A DNA stretch of 64,000 nt from Pseudobutyrivibrio ruminis DSM 9787 (lineage in GTDB: Bacteria; Bacillota; Clostridia; Lachnospirales; Lachnospiraceae): assembly GCF_900218035.1 (NCBI RefSeq), contig NZ_OBMR01000004.1, forward strand, positions 186,001 through 250,000. Reading direction: 5' to 3'. A program made the translations under genes and the position numbers. Of the stretch, positions 44,303 through 52,114 are shown one piece after another (position 1 is the first letter of the stretch; the number at the start of each line of letters is the position of its first letter). Below the pieces are notes generated by a model, which saw nothing but the letters and a program-made list of their open reading frames with translations, made no database searches and had not been told where the DNA came from.

Positions 44303-45901
44303 TTATTGAAGCAACTGTAATGCAAGTTGTGGTAACTCATTTGCCTGCGCAAGTGCAGATGTACCTGCCTGCTCTAATACGTTGAGCTTTGTGTACTCAA
44401 CCATAGTTGTTGCCATATCAGCATCCTCTACTCGAGAAATAGCTGATGTCATGTTCTCTTCTGTTGTATCAAGAGATTTAGTTGTATGCTCAAGTCGGTT
44501 CTCATATGCACCAAGCTGTGATCTGACTGAAGTCACATAATTGAGAGCTGTGTCGAGAGAATCAAGTGCATCCTCTGGACCATTCACTCTTGTTACACTA
44601 AGGTCATCAATGTACATGAACTCTGTTGTAACTGCTGCAATTCTTACTTCCATGTTCTGGTTCTTATTTGCACCAACATGAAGCGTCATTGAGCCGATGT
44701 CTGTAACGTTGAATGCGATTCTTCCTGGATTTGCGGAACCGGTATCTGTGGTTGCATCAAATCCTGCCTCTGCAAGGAAAGATAATTCAAATCCATCTAC
44801 ATCAGACACGATAATATGATTACCATCTGTGCGGTATGTCGCCTGTGGGCCAAACATTGAATCTACTGCACCACCTGTTTTATGGACGTCAACCACTGCA
44901 TCTGTTCCAACACTTTCAACAACTGCTGCATCGCCCCATGATGTTGTATCAAAACCAAGTGCCTGTGCAAATTCTTTTGACGAAAACTCAATCTTCAAAT
45001 CTGCCTGAGCACCATATTTCAATGACCGAATTGAGAAGCCTGAGCCATCAGCTGGGTTAGAAATAATAGCTCCTGCAAGCTCGCAAGTATCTCTTAATAA
45101 TTCATAAACACCTTCGCCTGATGTTCCTTGTGTAAGCGATACGCCCTTTCCATTGATAGTAATTGTTCCTGACATTCCAAGGCCAGAGCCTTCGCTGTGT
45201 GAAACAACATCGCCAGAGCTATTGTTTGTAACTTCCTGAACCCAAGTTGTGTTGTTAATAAACTCTTTGAAATCTGTACTTGCAACTGTATTAACTGTAG
45301 TTGTAGATGTTGTATTATCGTAACTATTAACTGTTGAACTTGTCACTGTTGTAGCACCTAATGGTGATACTCCAGATGTTCCTCGGGTTGCAGCCTGATT
45401 AATTGTAATCTGATAAACTCCAGCTGGAACTGTATTAGATGTCTGAATACGAGTTGCATGTTCAGCATAAGTTCTATTATCAAGTGAACCATTTAAAAGG
45501 TTGATTGTGTTGAACTCTGTTGTTTCTGCTACTCTATCAATTTCCTCTAAAAGAGAATCTATTTCTTTTTGAATTGTCTCACGCTCTGAATCTGAGTTTG
45601 TGCCATTTGCAGCTTGAACCGAAAGCTCTCTCATACGCTGAATCATATCTGTTACTTCATTAAGAGCACCTTCAGCTGTTTGAAGTACTGAAATTCCATC
45701 GCTACTGTTTGTTGAAGCTTTACCTAATCCATCAATCTGTGCCTGCATTTTGCCCGCAATAGCAATACCAGATGGATCATCTGATGCATGATTGATGTTA
45801 AATCCTGAACTTAACTTTTCCATTACATCTGCAAGGGAACTTTCTGTACCAAGAAGTTGGTTGTTGGTAATCACCGCTGACATGTTATTGTTAATTCTCA
45901 T
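44303..45901 (-). CDS. fliC: flagellin with a large central domain
   Basis: A 532-residue flagellin. The D0/D1 N-terminus (MRINNNMSAVITNNQLLGTE, LSSGFNINHASDDPSG, GALNEVTDMIQRMRELSVQAANGTNS) and the C-terminus (LGAYENRLEHTTKSLDTTEENMTSAISRVEDADMAT) are canonical. Residues ~140-430 are a Thr/Ser/Val-rich surface domain that forms the outer filament. It is exported by the flagellar type III system, so no signal peptide is expected. RBS aggaggcaact. A sigma-28-type promoter lies ~100 bp upstream. Confidence 0.97.
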   Translation of the reverse strand: MRINNNMSAVITNNQLLGTESSLADVMEKLSSGFNINHASDDPSGIAIAGKMQAQIDGLGKASTNSSDGISVLQTAEGALNEVTDMIQRMRELSVQAANGTNSDSERETIQKEIDSLLEEIDRVAETTEFNTINLLNGSLDNRTYAEHATRIQTSNTVPAGVYQITINQAATRGTSGVSPLGATTVTSSTVNSYDNTTSTTTVNTVASTDFKEFINNTTWVQEVTNNSSGDVVSHSEGSGLGMSGTITINGKGVSLTQGTSGEGVYELLRDTCELAGAIISNPADGSGFSIRSLKYGAQADLKIEFSSKEFAQALGFDTTSWGDAAVVESVGTDAVVDVHKTGGAVDSMFGPQATYRTDGNHIIVSDVDGFELSFLAEAGFDATTDTGSANPGRIAFNVTDIGSMTLHVGANKNQNMEVRIAAVTTEFMYIDDLSVTRVNGPEDALDSLDTALNYVTSVRSQLGAYENRLEHTTKSLDTTEENMTSAISRVEDADMATTMVEYTKLNVLEQAGTSALAQANELPQLALQLLQ

Positions 45902-45991
45902 AGTTGCCTCCTAAATAGCCGTAATAAAAGCAAGTCTAGCATCCGTGCGGTGTATTTGAAATTGTTAGGTCTTCCATGTCCTTACACATTT

Positions 45992-46019
45992 AATATCGGA
46001 CGAGCCCCCTTAAACTTAA
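45992..46019 (-). promoter_or_regulatory. sigma-28 (SigD)-type promoter of flagellin
   Basis: On the minus strand TAAG, a 14-nt spacer and TCCGATAT. This is close to the Bacillota flagellar consensus TAAA-N15-GCCGATAT. The same CTCGTCCGA block occurs before the 985-aa gene at 50435. Confidence 0.75.
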
Positions 46020-46045
46020 CCCAATATATGCAACTTTTCAGGTAT

Positions 46046-46090
46046 AAAAAATGCAAGACCTTGTATTTCAAGGCCTTGCATTTCTTTTTT
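46046..46090. terminator. bidirectional terminator after the nuclease-like gene
   Basis: AAATGCAAGACCTTG (46049-46063) pairs with CAAGGCCTTGCATTT (46069-46083), one mismatch. A run of A on the left serves the minus strand and TTCTTTTTT on the right serves the plus strand. Confidence 0.8.
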
Positions 46091-46106
46091 CCTCAATGAG
46101 GTTATT

Positions 46107-46904
46107 TTATTGTCTCTTTCTTAATCTTGCTATCTTTGCTTGTACCAACTCTATGTCCAATGGCATATCTTCAGCTTCCTGCGTTATTAATAAATCTTCT
46201 CCCAAATTATAATTTGAAGATTCATACTTTGCTAGCTTGTAAAAATTCTTTACAGCGTATTCTTCATCAGATGCCAACCCCAAATGTTCCCAGTATACTG
46301 TATTTCTTGTATTCAAATCTAAGATTGTAAAATCTGGAAATACCGTCGTACAGCCAAGCTCAAGCAATGCTTCATATTGATAAGGAATATTGTTTTGGTA
46401 CAGCATATCAGCAATTATTTTTTCTGATTTAGATCTTACATACTCACCCCTATCTGTTTTATACAATCCATCTCCATAAAAGCTGTTCTGTCCTCCTGGA
46501 TGTTCTTCATACCATCTCTCTATAAAATCTTCCTCAGCCTCTATAATAGGATCTATCATAAATTTTCTTCCATCACTATAATTATCATAGACTTTGTATA
46601 TTTCTTCGAAGTCATATCGTTCCAAGAACCTCTCGAGTTCCTTTTTAAGCTTACACAATGTCTTATTGGCTTGTATTTCATATTGCTTTTGAATAATCTT
46701 CTTTACTTTTTCTATTTTGGGACCTGAAACATATTTTCTTTTATCCCCCTCTTTTAAATAATATAGGTGCCTTCTATTTCTAGATACTACCTCCACTGGT
46801 TCTATCTCTATATTCTCTAAACGTCTTATATTTTTATCAGATGTCTTTAGTAATGCGATAATTACTTCTAGCTGATTCTCCAATTCTTTCTTTATATTAT
46901 TCAT
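46107..46904 (-). CDS. PD-(D/E)XK-like nuclease domain protein
   Basis: A 265-residue cytoplasmic protein. The N-terminal ~150 residues are helical and charged with coiled-coil character (KKIIQKQYEIQANKTLCKLKKELERFLERY). The C-terminal part has a restriction-endonuclease-like core: YVRSKSEKIIADMLYQNNIPYQYEALL (helix with E and YE), VFPDFTILD (catalytic PDF) and VYWEHLG (E in the QXK-like position). It might cut or nick DNA. The start lies 33 bp from an array of seven hairpins upstream. No methyltransferase partner is adjacent, so it is not a plain restriction system. Confidence 0.68.
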   Translation of the reverse strand: MNNIKKELENQLEVIIALLKTSDKNIRRLENIEIEPVEVVSRNRRHLYYLKEGDKRKYVSGPKIEKVKKIIQKQYEIQANKTLCKLKKELERFLERYDFEEIYKVYDNYSDGRKFMIDPIIEAEEDFIERWYEEHPGGQNSFYGDGLYKTDRGEYVRSKSEKIIADMLYQNNIPYQYEALLELGCTTVFPDFTILDLNTRNTVYWEHLGLASDEEYAVKNFYKLAKYESSNYNLGEDLLITQEAEDMPLDIELVQAKIARLRKRQ

Positions 46905-46936
46905 AAATATTCCTTTTCTATCATTTATTCCAAATT

Positions 46937-47292
46937 GTATGGGTTATACCACTTTTTCACTAATTCCCATACACCCATTTCCCCAAAGTGTATGGGAATA
47001 GCATGTTTTACTCCATTTCCCATACACTCAAAAATTTCAACTGTATGGGTTTTACTACTTTTTCCTCGAAACCCATACACTTTAAAATTTCGGCTGTATG
47101 GGTTTCATTACTTTTTCCTCGAAACCCATACACCTTAAAAAATCTACTGTATGGGGCTCACTGCTTTTTCCTCGAAACCCATACACTTTAAAATTTCAAC
47201 TGTATGGGTTTCTCTACTTTTTCCTCGAAACCCATACACTTTAAAATTTCAGCTGTATGGGTTTTACTACTTTTTCTTCAAAACCCATACAC
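46937..47292. repeat. array of seven hairpins with an exact 53-bp period
   Basis: The 573-bp gap between genes holds seven units whose GTATGGG starts fall at 46937, 46990, 47043, 47096, 47149, 47202 and 47255, always 53 bp apart. A typical unit is TGTATGGGTTT, a ~16-nt loop (TACTACTTTTTCCTCG), AAACCCATACA, then an AT-rich spacer like CTTTAAAATTTC. Unit 2 reads GGGAA and TTCCC instead of GGGTTT and AAACCC, a paired change that keeps the stem. Units 1 and 2 are the most diverged. Spacers are conserved, so it is not CRISPR. Confidence 0.9.
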
Positions 47293-47440
47293 TTTTCCTG
47301 TTTTGAGTTCTCTTTCGATTTTATCAGTTATTTAGTTACTAATAATTTGGGATATCTTGGCATTACTGAGTACGCGAGATAAATGCCTTTTGATTTGATA
47401 TGGTTGATAATATATAAAAATATTTATTTTTTGTCAAATA

Positions 47441-47473
47441 AAAAAGAAGTATGCGCGCGGAAGCGCGCATACT
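47441..47473 (-). terminator. terminator of the 985-aa gene
   Basis: AGTATGCGCGC (47448-47458) and GCGCGCATACT (47463-47473) form a perfect 11-bp stem with a 4-nt loop, followed by TTCTTTTTT on the minus strand. Confidence 0.9.
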
Positions 47474-47477
47474 CTCA

Positions 47478-50435
47478 TTAAAACAATTCTGCAATTACAT
47501 TTATATAGCCACGGGCGATGCTGTAGAGAGCCTGAGTCTGGATTTCGTCCTGGATAGCTGCGCCGGAAGCGCCCGCTGCTGCTAGTCCTTCATAATTTCC
47601 CTGCTCCATATTATAGATATCAGCTGCGCTGAGTCCGAAGGACTGTGTGAAGCTGAAGCTAAAAGCAAAGCCTGTTTCTTCCTGCATAATCTGTGCAATC
47701 ATAGGTGCCTGGCTAGCAAACATTTCTCGCATCTGAGCAGTTTCGCATTCTACTGTAGCGCTAACTGAGCCTGCCTCATAGCGGAAGGAAGTTGATACTG
47801 TGCCAGTTGTCTGAAGGTGAAGTGCCATCTGGATTAAGCCAGATTCACCTTCACCACGGACAATTTTCAGGTTCATATTGCCGGCCTCATCAGCAACCAT
47901 AATAGGAATGTGATATGTTTCACCTGTGCGTGCCATTTCAGACATAACCTTTGTCTGCTGCACGACAAGCTTCATTCCATCCATATCTACAGTGCGGACA
48001 TCCTCCGTTTCAATCATTGTTTTCATGACATTCTCAGCCAAAGTTCCCAGCGCTTCCTGAGCCTCTGCCATTTCCTCAGGTGTATGGCAAGCATCAGCGA
48101 AACGTGAGTATGCCAATTCAATAATGTCGTCCACATCCATGCTTTCAAGAGCGCCAAAAGTGGTGGCTGCTCTGCCAGTTGCCTTAGAGAATAAATCCTT
48201 GAATACCTGGCCATTGTTTTCAACCATTGCCTCAACTGCTGCAATCATGTTTGCAGAATGAGGTAAGTTGTATTCATCTAATATAGAAGAAACTTTTGCA
48301 TCCTCTGCAATAGTTGTCTTTAACTGTTCGGTTACATAATTGTTGTAGGCCACTTCAGCCTGTTCGTCAGAAGTCTCTTCCATGGCAGTTGCAAACTGGT
48401 CTACATTCATTTCCATAATTTGCTCTTCGCCAAAGACGTGCATCTTTGCAGGAGTCATAGCTTCCTTGGCATCGCGGCAACGGTTTGTAAGGAAGACTTT
48501 CTCAATCTGTTCTGTAATAGAAAGATCCTTCACAACCATTTCGTCCAGCTGGCCAAATTTGTCGTCTATTTCATACTCTCTGCCTGTGTGCTTGCTTGAG
48601 CGAACAGCAGTCATAAGATTTCGTAATGTTACCTCTGTGCCCTGACTTATCAACGCACCAATGACTGCGCCATCAGACTTTTCCACTTGATGAAGAAGTC
48701 TGTACACACCCACGTAAGCATCTCTTTCTGCTTCAGAGATTTCCGCGTTGTGCTCAGCCTTCCAAAGGAACTTTGAAAAGCTTTCTTCATCAGATGTGCT
48801 ACCCAATTCAGCCTTAATGCTTTCTGCTTTTGCCTTAAGACTTTCCATAGTCATATCAAGAGGATTCTCTCCTCGCTTAATCATTTCTGCAACAACAGCT
48901 GGTGTCATGCTCTTGAATGTGCGAGCCACCATTTCTGTAGAAGCTTTCATTGTAGTAACAGACTCTGCTGTGATTTCCATTTTGTTGTAGGCAAGTACGC
49001 GAACTGCCTTCTGGCTAGATTCTGTTGCCTCGATGTCAAGGTCTGCCAAAATGTCGTCCACATTCTGGAATGCCTTGTTCATGCTGTCACCAAGGTCAGC
49101 TCTAACCTCTGTTCCAACAGATTCGTAAGTCATTTCCATGCGAGAATATTCTGCTGTAACCGACACACTGACTTCGTGTACGTAAGAGAATGTCTCTGCA
49201 TTGATATTTGAAAATCTTCCGAGCATGGCAGCTGGCGCAGACTGGATGTCCGCCATCTCGTTCATTACCTGCTTGAACAGATTTACATTTGCATTTGTTG
49301 CTTCGTTATTTTCTGCCTTCATAAGAATCTGAAGGAGATTTGTTTCCTGTAATTTAAGCTTATCAAGGAGATCAGACAGGTCACTTGTGTTAACAGTTAT
49401 GCCATTTTTCATCATTGTGAATGTGGCCTCAACTGTCATTGTGAGCTGGATTTCTGTAAGCTGGCGCTGAGCAGTAATAGATGAAAGGGAGCTTGCATCC
49501 ATTCCCATGACTTCTTCAAAAGTTTTCTTGGCCTGATCCATAAGGGAGTAGCCAGGGATAAGATATGCGTCGGTTGGCTCTTTGCCTTCTGCCACGATAT
49601 CGTCTATCGCATTTACGATATTTTCTTCCGATGGTTTTTCGTACTCGCCAAGCTCAACCATGTACTCAAGATGCTCCTTTGTGATAGGAACATCTTGCTT
49701 GAGCATGGTTGCCACAGTATCTTTCAATTCCTGTGGTGTCATAGGTTTCTGCGCAGACTCGGTTAACTCACCTTCGACTTGTTCGATAAGTGAATCTAGC
49801 TTATCTCCTAAATCTTCTAGCAGACTGATTATGTCTTCGTCGGTTGGCTCCGATGTGCCCTTTGGGCCTGTTGGTGCCGAATATGTGGCATTGTAGATAT
49901 TTGTGATGGTTGGCTCAAGCTCGTTCTTTACAAGATATGCCTGGGCTTCCACTGGCAAAGTGTCAGAAAGGCCGCGAGTCATTTCAACTGCTTGTGCCAC
50001 TGAGCCGGTCATTGCCTGAATCTCGTCCTGGTCCAGACCACCCATTTTGCTGATGTCTTTTCCAGCTTTTGCAAGATTCATTTTGATTTCGTCCACAACT
50101 GTAACGAGAGCCTCTGGCTCCATATCCATTGGATTGTGTCCGTCCTCACGAGCTTTTGCTGTAGCTTCTTCGTCCCAACCGCGCTCGATATTTTTCACCT
50201 TATCAACTGTAGACATGCCAAGAGCTGATGCCTCATTTACCTCCTTGGCAAAATCTTCATCAGTCATTTTTCCTCTATTATCATAGAATGCGTTGTCTAC
50301 TGAAAGTGTTCTTAATTCTGTATTAAAATTTGCTTTGTTATCGTCCTTGATACCGCTGGTGCCTACGCCAAATCCCTGGTCTGAAGCACCTTCTGTTTTG
50401 ATGTAATCCGTTACCTTGAGTCCTTCAATTTGCAT
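47478..50435 (-). CDS. large DUF6240-type protein with FliK-like C-terminus
   Basis: A 985-residue acidic, Met- and Glu-rich, mostly helical protein with no signal peptide or TM helix. I recall such proteins in Butyrivibrio relatives as DUF6240. Residues ~850-940 (SGLIQMALHLQTTGTVSTSF, then ATVECETAQMREMFASQAPM and MQEETGFAFSFSF) follow the pattern of the FliK hook-length-control C-terminal domain: amphipathic strands, G-x-V, then a helix and a second strand pair. A sigma-28-type promoter upstream matches the flagellin promoter, so it is probably a flagellar-regulon protein. RBS ggaggaacta. Exact function unknown. Confidence 0.6.
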   Translation of the reverse strand: MQIEGLKVTDYIKTEGASDQGFGVGTSGIKDDNKANFNTELRTLSVDNAFYDNRGKMTDEDFAKEVNEASALGMSTVDKVKNIERGWDEEATAKAREDGHNPMDMEPEALVTVVDEIKMNLAKAGKDISKMGGLDQDEIQAMTGSVAQAVEMTRGLSDTLPVEAQAYLVKNELEPTITNIYNATYSAPTGPKGTSEPTDEDIISLLEDLGDKLDSLIEQVEGELTESAQKPMTPQELKDTVATMLKQDVPITKEHLEYMVELGEYEKPSEENIVNAIDDIVAEGKEPTDAYLIPGYSLMDQAKKTFEEVMGMDASSLSSITAQRQLTEIQLTMTVEATFTMMKNGITVNTSDLSDLLDKLKLQETNLLQILMKAENNEATNANVNLFKQVMNEMADIQSAPAAMLGRFSNINAETFSYVHEVSVSVTAEYSRMEMTYESVGTEVRADLGDSMNKAFQNVDDILADLDIEATESSQKAVRVLAYNKMEITAESVTTMKASTEMVARTFKSMTPAVVAEMIKRGENPLDMTMESLKAKAESIKAELGSTSDEESFSKFLWKAEHNAEISEAERDAYVGVYRLLHQVEKSDGAVIGALISQGTEVTLRNLMTAVRSSKHTGREYEIDDKFGQLDEMVVKDLSITEQIEKVFLTNRCRDAKEAMTPAKMHVFGEEQIMEMNVDQFATAMEETSDEQAEVAYNNYVTEQLKTTIAEDAKVSSILDEYNLPHSANMIAAVEAMVENNGQVFKDLFSKATGRAATTFGALESMDVDDIIELAYSRFADACHTPEEMAEAQEALGTLAENVMKTMIETEDVRTVDMDGMKLVVQQTKVMSEMARTGETYHIPIMVADEAGNMNLKIVRGEGESGLIQMALHLQTTGTVSTSFRYEAGSVSATVECETAQMREMFASQAPMIAQIMQEETGFAFSFSFTQSFGLSAADIYNMEQGNYEGLAAAGASGAAIQDEIQTQALYSIARGYINVIAELF

Positions 50436-50470
50436 ATAGTTCCTCCGCGGTAATTTTTCTTACAATCTTT

Positions 50471-50499
50471 ATTTCGGACGAGTTGTAAAAAAAATTAAT
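50471..50499 (-). promoter_or_regulatory. sigma-28-type promoter of the 985-aa gene
   Basis: On the minus strand TAAT, a 15-nt spacer ending ACAACTCG, and TCCGAAAT. It shares CTCGTCCGA with the flagellin promoter. The T-run of the upstream terminator supplies the spacer. Confidence 0.6.
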
Positions 50500-50522
50500 G
50501 CCGAGGATTTTTTCCTCGGCAT
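50490..50522 (-). terminator. terminator after the first small paralog
   Basis: ATGCCGAGGA (50498-50507) and TCCTCGGCAT (50513-50522) form a 10-bp stem. The minus-strand tail is TTAATTTTTTTT. Confidence 0.85.
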
Positions 50523-50532
50523 CTAATCTATA

Positions 50533-50709
50533 TTATGAACAATTTACACTCATTGCTACGCTGGGCACCGGCTGGCTGACGCCCTTGTAATTATCATAAA
50601 CATTTTTCAAATCCGCTGCTAAAAAACCTGGAAAACAAGCACAAAGCGTGTCGAAATCCATGCCACAGCTACACATTGCCTCTACGGCTCTCAAATCCTG
50701 TTCCTTCAT
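50533..50709 (-). CDS. 58-residue cysteine-containing protein, tandem paralog A
   Basis: A 58-residue protein from the ATG at 50709, which follows gggaggtaccggt. The N-terminal half, MKEQDLRAVEAMCSCGMDFD then TLCACFPGF, matches paralog B (MKVQDLRALQ...MDFDSICKCFPGY), and both end in NCS. Between these the sequences differ. No signal peptide or TM helix is visible. The first half could form a small helix-turn-helix; the constant front and variable back also recall peptide precursors. No maturation enzyme is adjacent. Function unknown. It has its own promoter and terminator. Confidence 0.7.
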   Translation of the reverse strand: MKEQDLRAVEAMCSCGMDFDTLCACFPGFLAADLKNVYDNYKGVSQPVPSVAMSVNCS

Positions 50710-50731
50710 ACCGGTACCTCCCATTACATTT

Positions 50732-50748
50732 CTAGATACAATATCTAG
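50732..50748. promoter_or_regulatory. perfect 17-bp palindromic operator candidate
   Basis: CTAGATA (50732-50738), CAA, TATCTAG (50742-50748). It lies between the promoter and the start codon of paralog A, where a bound repressor would block transcription. A looser dyad CTAGCACT/AGTACTAG overlaps to the right. Confidence 0.5.
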
Positions 50749-50762
50749 CACTAACTTGAGTA

Positions 50763-50792
50763 CTAGTATAACAATATCTTGTGAAAAAACAA
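50763..50792 (-). promoter_or_regulatory. promoter of paralog A, block shared with paralog B
   Basis: On the minus strand TTGTTT (50792-50787), 16 bp, TATACT (50770-50765). The block 50763-50789 matches 51087-51113 before paralog B in 22 of 27 positions, at nearly the same distance from the start codon (54 and 56 bp). Confidence 0.6.
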
Positions 50793-50819
50793 TGTTATTT
50801 TTCATAACCAAATCAATAA

Positions 50820-50842
50820 AAAAGCTCCCATTACCTGGGAGC
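50820..50842 (-). terminator. terminator after paralog B
   Basis: GCTCCCA (50824-50830) and TGGGAGC (50836-50842) with a 5-nt loop, followed on the minus strand by TTTTTTATT. Confidence 0.8.
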
Positions 50843-50857
50843 CTGTTGGCAATCACA

Positions 50858-51031
50858 TTATGAACAATTAGCTTCTTTTATCATCATGTTTTCCACGTTG
50901 ATTAATCTGTAATCTGAATAACCTGTGTTCTCTGTTGTCTTCTTGTAACCTGGAAAGCATTTGCAAATTGAATCAAAATCCATTTCATTCTCTAATAATA
51001 ATTGTAATGCCCTTAAGTCTTGTACTTTCAT
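50858..51031 (-). CDS. 57-residue cysteine-containing protein, tandem paralog B
   Basis: A 57-residue protein, read as MKVQDLRALQLLLENEMDFD, SICKCFPGYKKTTENTGYSD, YRLINVENMMIKEANCS. It shares MKxQDLRA, MDFDx(I/L)CxCFPG and the terminal NCS with paralog A. Two cysteines flank lysine in the centre and one is near the C-terminus. A ggagg lies ~14 nt before the ATG, a longer gap than usual. It has its own terminator, and an upstream block shared with paralog A. No function is recognised. Confidence 0.65.
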   Translation of the reverse strand: MKVQDLRALQLLLENEMDFDSICKCFPGYKKTTENTGYSDYRLINVENMMIKEANCS

Positions 51032-51086
51032 GTCTCGTCTTTCTTCCTCCCCGAAGATTCTTCTTTCCGAAGAACTACTACGGGAG

Positions 51087-51113
51087 CTAGTTTAACAATA
51101 GAATGTGAAAAAG
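51087..51113 (-). promoter_or_regulatory. upstream block of paralog B, duplicated from paralog A
   Basis: CTAGTTTAACAATAGAATG followed by TGAAAAAG matches the paralog A promoter block in 22 of 27 positions. The -10 equivalent is TAAACT; the -35 is weaker. The palindrome found before paralog A is absent here. Confidence 0.5.
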
Positions 51114-51146
51114 CTATGACCAAACTTTTTAAAATTTATGATTCTT

Positions 51147-51668
51147 TTAAAGTAATTGCCGTGCTCCTGATTCCACTCGAAACTTATATAATCTTTGTAT
51201 CCACTCCGGCTCATCAAGAATAGAATCACTTAACTTTTCTAGAGTCCTTTTTCCGGTTCTTCTATCAAGAAGTGCAAACATTTTGATAATAGGATTTTCT
51301 GAATATATGCTATCCTGAATCTCTTGATTGCGATACACATTAAGCGCTTTTGCAAATTCATCATCAGTATACTCTGTTCGTGTCTGCAATGGATATTGGT
51401 CTAATAGATTCCAGAAGTTCTCCCAATATTCTGCTATTGTCATATTCTCTGGCTTCTTTGCGATTCCATTTTTAATAAAATATGAATTCACTGTCTCCCA
51501 CGAGAACTGTTTAAAAAGTTTTCCATCCAAAAATAGCTCAAATACGTGACAGCCATCCATTCCTGGATAGGTTGTACAGTTGTACCTCACACGTCCATGT
51601 AGAAAGTCCACCAGCATCTCTTTTTCAAGATACTTCCTCATTCCGCTCCATGATTTTTCTATTGCCAT
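51147..51668 (-). CDS. hypothetical protein, possibly SF0329-like
   Basis: A 173-residue cytoplasmic protein, rich in aromatic residues. YNCTTYPGMDGCHVFELFLDGKLFKQF (~29-55) reads as a small beta-sheet start, followed by helices (IAEYWENFWNLLDQYPLQ, DEFAKALNVYRNQEI). It faintly recalls the SF0329 family, which has no known role. No catalytic motif is visible. It lies directly downstream of the second hairpin array, mirroring the nuclease gene beside the first array. Confidence 0.5.
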   Translation of the reverse strand: MAIEKSWSGMRKYLEKEMLVDFLHGRVRYNCTTYPGMDGCHVFELFLDGKLFKQFSWETVNSYFIKNGIAKKPENMTIAEYWENFWNLLDQYPLQTRTEYTDDEFAKALNVYRNQEIQDSIYSENPIIKMFALLDRRTGKRTLEKLSDSILDEPEWIQRLYKFRVESGARQLL

Positions 51669-51733
51669 AGTTCTCCCATTTTATCTGTACGTATAAATCT
51701 TATATACGTTAATCTCTGCGTCGCAATCCAATT

Positions 51734-52098
51734 GTTAAGTGAAAAATTACATTTTATAGATTTCACTTAAAAACTGAGTGACCAGTTAAGTGAATATATA
51801 AAATTAAAAAATAAACTTAAAATAAGTTAAATAATTTTAGATAAAGTTAAGTGAATAACATAATGGTTGATTTTCACTTAACAAATCGCGTGCTACTCTT
51901 AAGTTTATTTTTATCTCTTCAGAATAAACTTAACTGGCCCAATTTTTTTGCTATAAAAGTTAAGTGGAAACGTATTTATTTTTAATTCACTTAACAGCAA
52001 GTTGTGATTTTAAGTGTAAGTTGCTCAATTTTCAAATCCACTTAACTCTCTTCCCTCTTTTATATAAGTGTATTTTGAAAACAAGCAAATAAACTTAA
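51734..52098. repeat. second array of seven hairpins, GTTAAGTGAA arms
   Basis: The 446-bp gap holds seven inverted repeats whose TTAAGT starts fall near 51735, 51786, 51847, 51899, 51960, 52010 and 52064 (spacing 50-61 bp). The clearest are GTTAAGTGAA/TTCACTTAAC (51846-51882) and TTAAGTTTATT/AATAAACTTAA (51899-51933), the latter a paired variant that keeps an 11-bp stem. Each hairpin is ~37 bp with a ~14-23-nt loop. Arms share nothing with the first array. Confidence 0.8.
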
Positions 52099-52114
52099 TC
52101 TCCCAGTAAAATAA

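Noticed and set aside
46935-47191. Two 67-residue plus-strand ORFs over the hairpin array
   Set aside because: They only translate the 53-bp repeat in different frames, lack ribosome binding sites and show no protein-like composition.
46937-47292. CRISPR array
   Set aside because: The interval between repeats is conserved in sequence and the repeat itself is a hairpin with conserved loop; no variable spacers and no cas genes.
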